Below the pieces are notes generated by a model. That model was not told where the DNA came from and did not search any database. It saw nothing but the letters and a program-made list of their open reading frames with translations. Source: Timema cristinae (Eukaryota > Arthropoda > Insecta > Phasmatodea > Timematidae). From it: 64,000 nt of DNA. Position numbers and translations under genes: made by a program. Below, piece by piece: positions 11,141 through 21,889 of this stretch (positions within the stretch are counted from its first letter, which is position 1; every line of letters starts with the position of its first letter). The stretch spans positions 4,407,007 to 4,471,006 of the forward strand of contig JBCFYV010000012.1 of NCBI GenBank assembly GCA_039000515.1, read 5' to 3'.

Positions 11141-13310
11141 TGGGAAAGGACTGTTAGAATTGTGCAAGAGGAATGAATTGCTGATAGTAAATAATGGTTT
11201 GAGCAGAGGGAGAGTCATAAGGTAATGGGGTACAGCACCAATTGGTCAAGGAAGTCTATAGTGGATTACATACTGTAGATATGTAAATGAGAATGGATGT
11301 TACAGATATAAGGATAATTTCATATTAAGCCCTAGACAGTGACCATCAGCTGCTTGTAGCAAGCCTGAAAGGAAGGAAAAAGAGAATATCAGAAAATCAG
11401 GAGAGGAGGTTAAATGTATGGAAGTTGAAAGAGGAAGAATTTAAAACAAAGTTTCAAAGAAGAATTAGGAACAGCCTCTCAAGGGGTGTTGTTCAAAAAG
11501 AGGACAATGGAGGTGAAGGAAGAATATAAGTTTAAAAAGAAATAAGCAAGGAGGCTAGTAGAGGAGGTGAAAAGAAGATGGATGGAGATGTTGACAAAAA
11601 TGATGGAGGACTATGTGGGTACCAAGAAAATTCTGTATGGAATAGTCAGGATTAAGAGAAGAAATATAGAGGAATAGAATGGAATGAGTGGGATTGTGGT
11701 AGAGGAAAAGAAGGACTTAAGTAAATTGTGCAGAGAGTACTTTGAGGACCTGCTAAATACTAACTTAAATATGGAGGATGAGGGAGAGGATGAATTAAGC
11801 ACTGGCCAAGAAAGTGTGAGGGACTTAACCTGGAGAAAGGTGGGAGTAGCTATTAAAATTATGAAGGTTAGAAAGGTGATTAAGTAAGTGTGGAAATGCT
11901 AAAAGCAGCAGGAGATGAAGGCCTACAGTGGATGTGTAGAGCTATTCGAGCAATACGGAACGATAGGGAGGTCCCACATACCGGAGGAGGGAAATAATAG
12001 TATCCATCTTCAAGAAAGGAGACAGGAAGAAGTGTGAGAACTGCAGGGGTATCACCTTGATGAGCCATTATGCAAAGATGTATAAAAAATAATGGAGAAA
12101 ATAATTAGAGGAAAAGTATGAGGAGGTTTGAGAGAAGATCAATATGGTTTCTGATCAGGAAAGTCGACAGTATATCTTATTTTTGCTGTGAGATAGCTGC
12201 AAAAGTGACACTATGAGTACTATGTATGGTCTACATGGATGTTGAAAAAGCGTATGACAGTGTGTGCAGAAGAAGAGTATGAAAAGCACTGGGAAATAAA
12301 GGAGGAGAAGATGAGGCAGTAAACAGAGTGAGTAATATATGCAAGGGTAGTGTGAGCTGTGCGAAAGTAGGAGGCGAGAAGACAAATTGGTTTAGTTAAA
12401 GAATGGTCTAAAACATGGTTGTGCGTGCTCATCTCTACTGTTCATTGCGGTGATGGACGAAATAATGAAGGAAGTGGTAGAAAGAAAAGGGGAAGGAAGA
12501 ATGAAAGCAATGGTGTTTGCAGATTATCTGATGGTTTGGGGTAGGGAGGAGAAATAAGTACAGGAACAGCTGGAAGTTTGAGAAGAAGTGGTGGAGTGGT
12601 ATGGATTAGGTTTAATGTAAGGAAGAGTGATATGGTAATTACGACTAAGAAGAAGGACAGGTATACAACTGGCGTGTCAATGAGAGAGGATAAATTTAAA
12701 ATAGTAAAAATTTTTGAGTAATGGGAAGTATTGTGGAGGGGAATGGAAGGAACAGAAGAGAAATAGGTGATAGAGGAAGGCAAGCAAAGGCCTTTTACAG
12801 AGGTGTGAGAAGCCTGGTTTGAAGCAAGAATATGCCAGACAAGTGCAAGTGAGTGATCTACAATGCCTATTACCTACTAATATTTATACACGTTGCAGAA
12901 ACGTGAGTAATGAAATAACAGGATACAATAGAAAGCGGACGAGTGAAATGAGATTTTTGAGAAGCACAGTCAGTGTGATAAAATTTGACAGGATGAGAAA
13001 TAAGAGAGTAAAAGGAATAGTAAAAGAGGATCCAGTCTGGGACGGGATAGAAAAGGTATGACTAGGGTAGTATGTCCATGGGAGAAGAATGGAGAGGGAA
13101 AGTATGCCCAGGAGGATGTTGGATATGAGGGTGGGGGGTAGGAGTTTGAGAGGAAGGCCAATGGACAGATGGATGAATGGAGTAAGGAGGAGTGGGGAGG
13201 AGATAGGAGAGTACTGGGCCAAGGTGGAGGGTGAAAGGTGGTGGGAGTAAATGGGGTGGTAGAGAGGCTTATGTTTCAAATCCACCCAGTCGGTGGCTGG
13301 AAGTTGTTCA
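11141..13310 (+). pseudogene. Non-LTR retrotransposon (LINE) endonuclease-RT relic
   Basis: Plus-strand fragments in changing frames follow LINE order. Around 11170 ELCKRNELLIVNNG fits the end of an apurinic-type endonuclease. Near 12010-12060 FKKGDRKKCENCRGITL is the conserved RT block 1-2 pattern (KGD...NYRGI). Near 12235 MDVEKAYDSV matches RT block 3-4 with the catalytic Asp region, and near 12515 VFADYLMVWG corresponds to the FADD box with the second Asp lost. The 3' part reaches about 13310. Many stops and shifts make it a dead copy. The clade was not resolved; RTE-like or I/Jockey-like are both possible. Confidence 0.75.
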
Positions 13311-13621
13311 TCATTATTATGATAAAGAATAATAGAGTTTAAAAATTAATATTTGAAAAATATTACGATCGTAACGTTTATTTTCATTTCCAACCCTATT
13401 CTAGCTCGTGGGTGGAGCCTCATGTCAACTGTCACCAAATTGTCCATACGTCCGCCATCTTACGGCAACTGTACGAACTATGAGGCTCTCAATAATTCTT
13501 GAAAACTGGAGTATTCGACTGATTCGTTGATATTTCTCTGGTACTATTTAAGCAAACTCCTTTCTCTGCCAGTCAGTTTTTGGTTGTTCTTCAGTGCAGC
13601 GTACTGAAGTTGTGTTGTGTA

Positions 13622-15990
13622 ATGGATAAATGGCTATCAAGCAAACCTGCCAAGAGTCCAAGACAAAAAAATGTTAGTGAAACATCAAGTCATGATCCAT
13701 GCAAGCGATAGAAACAGCGAGTGCAGAGATAGACAGCTATAACGACACGCATGCAAGTAATAGCAATAGTGAGTGCAGAGATAGTCACACTGACACGCAT
13801 GCAAGATGCCAGTGATAGATAGTTATAACGACACGCATGCAAGTAATAGCAATAGTGAGTGCAGAGATAGTCACACTGACACGCATGCAAGATGCCAGTG
13901 ATAGCAACAGCGAGTGCAGATATAGATAGCTATAACGACACGCATGCAAGTAATAGCAATAGTGAGTGCAGAGATAGCCAGACTGAAATGCATGCAAGCG
14001 ATAGCAACAGCGAGTGCAGCAGCAGTCACACCAACCATAAGGAAACGTAAATAGAGTAGGGTCGATAGCCCGAAGTATTACTTCGCATATTTATAATTTG
14101 GATTTACTCATACGGGTACGGAAAGGGATCCTATTTTCCGTGAATAATTTATTTTGAAACAATGCCCAATAATTACATGAAACCATATTTATCTCCTCCA
14201 GCATCACTCCAAAACAAAGCAAGACAGTCTACAAAACAAAAGTGTGGCTTTCTTTCAGCGGGGAGAACGTGAATTAAAGATCCGTCACCAATAGAGATTT
14301 ACACGTGCATGTACAACAAGCGTGCACGTGTATTGGCGTGACAATGAGATTCTGGCGCCAAATTAATCGAGCACTTGAATATTCGTGAAAGCAGATCATG
14401 TGTCATGCAAACTCTTTAATTTGCATTCAAATAGAAGTTTACACTAACATGTTGGCACGCCAGTAACGACTAGCGCCAATAAAACATGATAGTATAAACC
14501 CCAATTTACGAGCAATGAGAAGAAAATATTTTATTTCTTGGCTGTAAATCTGAAGGCAGTTGAGGCGTCATTTAAAGATAGTCTAAAAATAGCACAGGCA
14601 GGAAAGTCGCACACCAATGGGGAAAAATTAGTTTTGTCAGCTGCGAAAGAAATTTTCTTTGGTCCTGGGAGAATCAGCTTCTAAACAGCTTGATGCAATA
14701 TCCTTGTCTGATAATACAGTGTCACGAAGAATAAGTTTCATGACAGACAAAATGTTAAGGAACAAGTTAATGATAAACTGAAGCGTAATAAATAATTCGC
14801 TCTCCAGTTTTAAGAATCGACCGTTGTAACGAACTTAGCTCAGCTTATGGATTTTTTAGATTTGAAGTTGGTGAGACTATTCGTGAAGAATCTTTACGAT
14901 ACGAACCACTGAGCGCTCGTACAACTTCTGCAAACACCTTGATAATTAATGTTTTCATAAATACTAATGAGCAGGATTGGGGTAAATCTGTGGAAGTATG
15001 CACCGACGGAGCACGTTCTATGACAGGAAAACACAGTACCGTGGTATCAATAATAAAGTTGAACCTCAAACCCAATTCACTCCCTGCATCATACATAGAG
15101 AACATCTTGTGGTCAAAAATCTTGTCACCAACCCTAAAAATGTTCTCAATGAGGTGGTTAAAATGGTTAATTTTTAAAATCCCAAGGTGTTAGGACGAGA
15201 TTATTTTCAATTATTATGTGATGAACTGGAGAGTGATTACAAAAAGTTACTCTTACAAACATACGTACGGTGGCATTCGAGGGGAAACCTGTTGATCAGG
15301 AGTTTTGAACTGCGCCATGAAGTTCATAGTTTTATTTCTGATTCCATGGACAAATGTGAACTTAGTGATAGATTTGTGAATTTGTAGAATCGCATACTTG
15401 GCGGATACTTTCAGATTACTGAATAACATAAAAAAAGCCTTCAAGGAAACATAATCACTCACTTTCTTGTTCAAGACAAAGTTAACGCCATGAAACGTAA
15501 GCTTCAGTTTACTAATAGAGAGAATGAAAAGGGTGTGGTGCATTTATTTCCACTCCTTCAAACTTTCGTTCAAGAGAATGAGCAACACCTTAATCCTGAT
15601 GTTCTGGGGGACGTGAGAAACCACCGTCAAAGCTTGGTCCAACACTTCACTGATTACTTCTAGGAAAATATTGATTCTCATGACTGGATCAGGGATATAT
15701 TTTCTGATCGAGATGTTTTGCCAGCAGTGCTTAAAAATGGAGACAAATAACAGTTAATTGAATACTAAATTGAAAAACATATTTTCTGATTTTTTTGTTT
15801 ACGTCAAAAACCAATACCGGAATAGGATGGATGTGAACACGAACCTGAGGTTAAAATCAAGTCAAACTCAGCTTGATATCGAGAAACTGGTTTCAATGAT
15901 GCAAGCTTAAGTAATTCATAGTAATATTTTTGTCCCTTCTGCTCTATTGGCATTAAAATATACAGTATGTATAGCTTACTTTGTCATTAA
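13622..15990 (+). pseudogene. Second hAT transposase relic (SCAND3/FAM200-like)
   Basis: The start reads MDKWLSSKPAKSPRQKN, typical of this hAT group. After a minisatellite, frames near 14080-14280 show a degenerate BED-type zinc-finger region. Around 14690-14720 LSDNTVSRRISFM, then at 14990-15030 VCTDGARSMTGKHS mark the core, the latter with the second catalytic Asp. At 15190-15340 LLCDELESDYKKLLLQT and RSFELRHEVHSF follow, and at 15520-15660 the C-terminal helix region. The order and motifs match the SCAND3/ZBED/FAM200 hAT lineage. There are many frame shifts. Terminal repeats were not identified. Confidence 0.75.
13696..14036. repeat. Minisatellite in the N-terminal region of the hAT relic
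   Basis: Units built from GCAAGTAATAGCAATAGTG, GAGTGCAGAGATAG and ACACGCATGCAAG recur about every 55-60 bp, in a higher-order unit of about 115 bp. In one frame the unit encodes Asp/Ser/His/Thr-rich peptide (for example DSNSECRDSHTDTHAS), so it may have expanded inside the coding linker before the gene decayed. Confidence 0.75.
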
Positions 15991-16219
15991 GCATGGCTAT
16001 ATTATTTTTCACAATACGATTCAGTTAAAAATAAAAAAATAATCGGCCCTGATAGCCTTTGGAATTTTAGGTATTGGTGGTACTTCAAAGAAGTGATACA
16101 TTAGAAAGAAAAAGTTGAAAAATATTACATAGATCCGTGGCTCCTAAACGAATAGTTGCGACCCAAATGAGGGCTGCAAGAATGTTTCTGAGGATGGCGT
16201 AATGATCTCTAAGCTAAGA

Positions 16220-16545
16220 CGGGTAATTAATGTAAAAATGGGTTAAAAGGGCAAAAAGGACAAAAATAGTAAACAGTAAAGCTAATAAAAAAGTCATTAT
16301 CACCAAAAGAGCAAAAATTGTTAAAATGTTCAAAATGACCTAAATGTCTAAAATGTTAAAAAGGCAAAAAATGCACAAATGATCTAGAATGATAAAAGGA
16401 GCAATAAGTATAAAAATGGTACAAAGAGAAAAAAGTAACTATTTTAAATTATAAATGGCATAAATGTAAAAGGGTATAAATAGGTAAAATGGGTAAAAAG
16501 GCCGAACGGGGTAGAAAGGTTAAACGGGGTGAATGCAGTAAAAAG
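16220..16545. repeat. A-rich imperfect minisatellite (AAAATGGTAAAAAGG-like)
   Basis: Short degenerate units of 10-15 bp, variants of AAAAATGGGTAAAAAGG, run through the interval. No coding content. Confidence 0.7.
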
Positions 16546-18060
16546 ATTATGCTAAAATACTTTTGATTGGGTTTAACAACAGCACTTTAACAACCAATTA
16601 TTTATGCTGTTACACTCTTTTTTCTTTTTTCTTAGCACCAACAGCCAAGAGTTTAAAATATTTATTATATAAATCTTCAAAATAAACGTCAGCTTTTAAA
16701 ACTTGTTAGGATTGTATCTCTATTTTGACATTGTGTATTAATCAGCCTACTTTAGTGTTTAGTATCACAATCTAAACCAATAAAGGATTAATATTTAAAC
16801 ATAATTTAAGGTTTGGCTACCATTCTCTATGGTTTATTTTATATACGAAAAATAACAAAGCTACTTTATAGATTCCCCGTGAGAAGAACGGGTACACCAG
16901 CTCGTATATTAATAAAACTAAGAGTTTGTCATTCTGAGGTCTGAAATAAAACCATGACCCTCAAAGCAGGAATTTTAAATTTTGATTTGATTTTGTTAAA
17001 TTAATCATAAACTGGGTTCAAAGAATATTATAATATATAAAAATGAGTTGACTGTCTGTCATTCTTTAATGTAATTTTTTTTACTGATTATGTTGAAATA
17101 CCACATAGACATAGATTGGATGTAGATTTAACAACAAAAATTATCTCATTAATATTTACGTTCACCATTTTGTTTCAAGATGGTGGCTACAAAACACTAC
17201 TGTATGGCCTTTTTCTCAGTTTCTGCTTAACGGAATTTCATTTTACCAACTTTGGAAGATTCCTAGAAATAGATAGGTATTATAAAACATCCCGTGCTAA
17301 GAAAGGGTTGTTAGCTAGTTAACTATATTTATAATAGCTACATTATTAGCCATTTTTAGCTAAATATTTCATTGAGGAATACGTTTAATGGTATTTAAGG
17401 TATTTAAAGAATAATTTATATCAGACCAGCCAATAGCTCATGATTAACATGGGTTTCGTATCTTTTGACATTTTGAAACTATTAAAAACTACCTCCATCC
17501 AATTTATTCTATCGGGGGTTAAGTTTCGAAAAATTCCAAATATTTCTGACTGGCTACTTAAAAAGAACCTTCCTGCTAAATTAAATCTTTCCAGCTCTAG
17601 TAGTTTCAAAGATACGGAAAAAATGCTTCTCCCCACTTCATCCCCTTAGGGATTGAATTTAGAAAAATTCCCCCTCTTCCCTCCAAAAAAATCTCTAGCC
17701 TGTTACCTACAAATACATCTTCCATGTCAAGTTTCATTTGTGTAGCTCAACTGGTTTGAAAGTTACGGGAAGCCCACCACCTCCCTGATTCGAAATAAAT
17801 CCTAATCAAACTCTGGCCCGTTACCTAAAAAGAACCTCTCTAACAAGTTTCAACTTCCCAGCTCAAGTTATTTGTAAGATACGGATATAACTTTAAAAAT
17901 GTTCCAATCCCAGTTTACGCCCTAAGGGGTTGAATTTCACAAAATCCCTTCTTATTGGAAACCTACGACCTGAAGAATTTCAAGATTCCAATTCAAGGGG
18001 TTCGGGAGATACGGTGATGAATGACTGAGTCTGGGCTTTATTCTTTATATAAGAGTCGGA
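16546..18060. other. No gene seen; possible retroposon debris
   Basis: AT-rich. Near 17460-18020 the sequence repeats a theme of similar phrases, such as TTTCAAAGATACGGA, TTTGAAAGTTACGGG, TTTGTAAGATACGGA and TTCGGGAGATACGGTG, each 100-130 bp apart and each preceded by a CCCCTTAGGG-like phrase. It looks like a decayed tandem or retroposon 3' region. The frames here are short and unsupported. Confidence 0.4.
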
Positions 18061-18108
18061 GCTAATGACGCGCTGTTCCCCCGTCAACAGACAGACCGGC
18101 CGTAGCCG

Positions 18109-18483
18109 TCAGAAACGGCTGTCTACCGCCTTGCCAAGCATCGCCAACAGCTGCTCGTTATCCTTCCATCCCGGACAGGCACCGTTGACGGATTGGCCAC
18201 AAGTCAGAGATTGATTGGCATTCGGGGTTTGACTGGCCACCAGCAAGTTACTCTCGGCCACAACTCCGGCCATCTGATGGTAGCCGTCCCGGATCTGTCG
18301 GCAATGCTCCTGCACCACCTCGATCTGGCATAAGGACTGCTTCTGGCTTTTTCTGTGGCTTAAATCTAGCACCAGATGAAAGGATTGCAGCTGGCTGCAA
18401 GTGGCACTTATGTTCTCTTCCTGATAATTGGGTGTCTTTCCACCGAGAATGATACATTGTGACGTTATTTGCCACCCTACCAT
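18109..18483 (-). CDS. Uncharacterised 124-codon open frame
   Basis: A minus-strand frame begins MVGWQITSQCIILGG and is Gln/Ser-rich, with three Cys in its middle (CSQLQ, CQIEV, CRQIRDGYHQ). I do not recognise it. The local base composition is richer in G and C than the flanks, which alone favours long chance frames, and a second frame of 75 codons overlaps it. No splice sites, signal peptide or domain were evident. It could be a transposon fragment or chance; listed only because it is longer than expected for this AT-rich neighbourhood. Confidence 0.2.
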   Translation of the reverse strand: MVGWQITSQCIILGGKTPNYQEENISATCSQLQSFHLVLDLSHRKSQKQSLCQIEVVQEHCRQIRDGYHQMAGVVAESNLLVASQTPNANQSLTCGQSVNGACPGWKDNEQLLAMLGKAVDSRF

Positions 18484-18489
18484 GTATTT

Positions 18490-19950
18490 CCCTATATTTT
18501 TCTAATTTTTGTGAAGGGTTTCCAATTTAATTTCGTGGGAAATTAAACACTTCAAAGTTCGGCCGCTGTATTGCCGGCCTGACAAATAATACTATTTATA
18601 ACCATTCAATAAAGTAAAAGGACAGAAGGAACAACGTATTAACATTGTTTTAAATAATTTAAATAAGGAATTTTGATTTAAGGAAGAACACTTACCTTTT
18701 ACTAAACATATTAATTATCCTTTTAAGAAGTGTGTTGACTTATTTATTTTGAACGTCAGCCATGATTGATTTCAACTCATGCGCAGAGCTGTCAAACAAG
18801 TGAGCGGTGGGTCTCGTGATTGTAAAAGAATAAAAAAGAGGAAACAAAGCTAGATGTAAATAACTCAAAACTAGCGCACTTTTCAATTCTGACAGATAGA
18901 AATAAACATTTAATTCTTTAAGAAAACATTGTTCACATTCATTGGGATATATTTCAATGTTTATATTAAACCTGCATTGTATTTGATTTTTATCTCTAGT
19001 CCATAGCCAACATTTTATCTTTTGGTTTAATATATTAGTTTTCTCTTTGGACTTGGAAGTAAAAAATAGAACATTTTAAAATTTTATTTTGGAAGACTTT
19101 TGGTAGGAGAGAGGGTCTTCTTCCTCGGTGTTGGTCTAACATGGAGCCAAATCTGTGGAGCTCTTAATTTAAATTATTTTCAAAGTGAATTAATGGTTGT
19201 AAAGTAACGTGTGAGTAGCAAATGAAAAGCTAAGTGTTTGTGCAAGAACTAGACTGTTTATTTTTTGTTTAAATTGTGGAAGAACTAGCATTACTAAAGT
19301 GAAACAAATTTCTGAAGTTGGTGTTGTTTCAATATGGACTAATTCATGGGTGAGGTCAAGCCAACTCTTCAACTTTAAATTAATATTTTTTTTCTTTTAT
19401 CACAACCAAGAATAGAATTCATGTAAGAACTTTCAGGACTATCTAATTCAGAGAATTAATTAACATTTTATTATATATCCAAATATTAATTTTATTGATT
19501 TGTTTTTTTTTATCTTTTTTGTCAAAATTATAATTATAACTATCTGGAATTCCATAGGTAGGATTGGGATGTGGTTAAAAAAGGAAACAATAACCAACCC
19601 ATAAAAGTTCCAATAATTGTTATTTTATACATTTATTTTTATTGTAGTCTAAATAATATTTTTTTTCAACAATCCATTTTTATTTAAAATGTTCATGTTT
19701 TATTTTAAGTATTCCCCAGTGGTCTCGAGTATTGAGAGTTGTCGTGCCACTGTCTGAATTAGCTGAGGTAAATGGTTTTTTTTTCTTTTTGATTATTATT
19801 TTTCTCCTAGATCCTAGGAGTGGCGCCCAACAAATAGCACAATTTTTATACATCTTGACATTAACTGTTGTTATATAAACAAGATTCAGAAGAGATATTA
19901 GACGCAGAAAATTATAATTTATATATGAATACATTATTTTTTATGAAACA
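18490..19950. other. No gene seen
   Basis: AT-rich with long T-runs. Short frames at 19190-19372 and 19680-19934 have no recognisable content. Confidence 0.45.
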
Positions 19951-19956
19951 CCACAA

Positions 19957-20395
19957 CATGGATTACCAAAAGACCTATGATCCAGTCAAAAGAAACAAAT
20001 TATAATATGAAATATTATAGTTCAGTTTGGGATTCCCCCCAAAAAACTTGTCAAGCTAATTTAGGTATGTTTGTCTGACACGTGGGGCATGGGTTGGATG
20101 TCACTTATCAGATACTTTTGAAATACATAATGGGTTGAAACAAGGAGATGCACTTTTCTAATTACATTTTAATCTCGCCTTAACTAATGTTCTCGGGATA
20201 ATGCAAGAGAGTAGGGAAATGCTAACATTAAACGGTACAAGACCGCTCTTAGAATACGACGATGATTTAGCTTAGTTGGGCAATAGTAAGGAAGTTGTTG
20301 CAAGAAATGTAGAAATTATATTAGAAGCTAGAAAGGAAATGTGTTTAGAAGATAAGGCTGAAAAAACTAAGTATATCATCACCAGGGACGTCATG
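19957..20395 (+). pseudogene. LINE reverse-transcriptase fragment
   Basis: In a mostly single frame the plus strand reads MDYQKTYDPVKR near 19960 (the FQKAYDS-type block), then FEIHNGLKQGDALF near 20120 (the GxxQGDxxSP block), HFNLALTN and, near 20250, LEYDDDLA in place of YADDLAL. KEVVARNVEIILEARKE and KTKYII complete the palm and thumb pattern. Stops are scattered through it. It differs from the relic at 11-13 kb, so a second LINE lineage is represented. Confidence 0.75.
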
Positions 20396-21026
20396 CCGTG
20401 TGTGGGGTGTTGTCACCCCCTCCCCCCCAATGTTGGTTAAAAACTTGAAAGTTGGGAATTTTGTGAATGTTCAGATCTGTAGTTGAGAAATTCTAGGCTT
20501 ATTCTGTACCCCATTATTTTCTATTATGAAAGTCCTAACCACAGACTTGTACAGACAGATTTAAAATTTCCTAATTGTTAATCCTTACTCTATAAAAAAT
20601 CCCCACTTCAAACATCATCAAACATTTAAAGGAGATTCCTTCTGTAGTAGATTGTAGAAAGCTTTAATCAAGTAGTCTAGTAGCGGGACAACTGCTGGTG
20701 AGTGAGTGTATTCCGAATGCGGTATGGAAACGAATAATAAGGGAACAAGAGCTGCCCAGTAGCAAAATTTCACTCGGCCAGCAATTCTTGAAGTAGCAGC
20801 ATTGTCAGTCAATGTTTTGTTTACTGTTTAGTGTTTTTAGTTGTGACTTTCGTGGCTGCTAGACTGTAGCAGTTTTATTATCCAAATTATCATGTTGTAC
20901 AGCCAATGCCTTAATTAGGGCTTTATTAAATTTTGAAGACATAAATGCAGTGAATGCTACGCAACATTTTATTGTTTTCTTATAGAAAGCTCTGACTGAT
21001 GAAATGAGGACATTGAGATTAGTGTT
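20396..21026. other. Flank of the Polinton; no gene seen
   Basis: AT-rich sequence with no recognised gene. Its last bases contain AGTGTT twice in tandem, the second copy being the target duplication of the Polinton. Confidence 0.4.
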
Positions 21027-21032
21027 AGTGTT
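21027..21032. repeat. Left target-site duplication AGTGTT
   Basis: Six bases identical to 38526-38531, immediately outside the inverted repeats. Six bp is the expected size for Polinton integrases. A second AGTGTT at 21021-21026 sits next to it on the outside. Confidence 0.9.
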
Positions 21033-21490
21033 AGTAAGGGAGAATGCGGCATACGACAACACATTTACATAATTGGGTGGTGGGAGGGGGAATGGGGGAT
21101 GAGAAGGGTTGGAGCACTCGATGGTGCCAGAGAGATGTGAGGGAGAGGGGTGAGGGGGTGTGGAGCACCTGGGTTATTTTTTTCTTGCGGTATACGAGAA
21201 CACATTTGCATTCCTGAGATGTTGAGATAGATAGGGTGATGTGAGTTGTGGAGGAGGGGGGATGGCGCACCTGGGTGAGAGGTTTTTTTTGGGAGGGTTC
21301 CTTTGATGCTGGGGGATGTGAGGGGGGGAGGTGGGGGGATGACTGAGAGATGTGTATGGGTGGTTGGAGCACCAGGCTGACTGAGAGGGGAGACTTATAT
21401 ATTTTTTTGGTACGGCATACGGGGACAAGGATGAGAAGGGTTGTCTCTCGCACGGCCTGGGTGTTTTTCTCCCTCTCTCTCTTTCATCAT
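21033..21490. repeat. Polinton left terminal inverted repeat
   Basis: About 458 bp, G-rich on the plus strand, pairing with 38050-38525. Compared with the right copy it lacks about 25 bp near 21425, between GGCATACGGGG and GATGAGAAGGG, and has small indels in its G-runs. Its open frames are by-products of the strand bias. Confidence 0.9.
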
Positions 21491-21829
21491 CGTGACGTAG
21501 CATGTAGAGTGTATGGGTAGGGCTGTAAGGTGCTCATGTGGTAAAGTGTGTCAGGGCATGCTTGACGTAGTGACTGGGGTGCACAGGTGGTCTCAGGTGT
21601 GGCAGCTGCACTTGAAAGAGCCATATATTCTCATAACAGTCAAGGTATACGAGAAATATTTTATCTGATTCACCAAAACACGAACTTTAGAACATAAATT
21701 TCTTTCTAAGTGACATGCTTAGAATCATGATACTTAATTCGTGACAGAGATTTGTGTTAAGTAGTTTTCACATTGAGGGTCTAGATCCGTGTACTATGTG
21801 GGAGGGGGAGAGAGGCGTGGCTTGGAGCC

Positions 21830-21837
21830 TATAAATG
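21830..21837 (+). promoter_or_regulatory. TATA box of the first Polinton gene
   Basis: TATAAATG lies 53 bp before the ATG at 21890. The start context AGCCATGGCG is a good eukaryotic initiation context. Confidence 0.55.
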
Positions 21838-21889
21838 GGGGTGGTCAGCCCTTTTTTTGTTGAATCATTAACCGGTAGCTATATTAGCC

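Noticed and set aside
21031..21503. Pro/Ser-rich frames of 109-140 codons at the left Polinton end
   Set aside because: They lie wholly in the terminal inverted repeat and reflect its C-rich strand; the mirrored frames appear at the right end.
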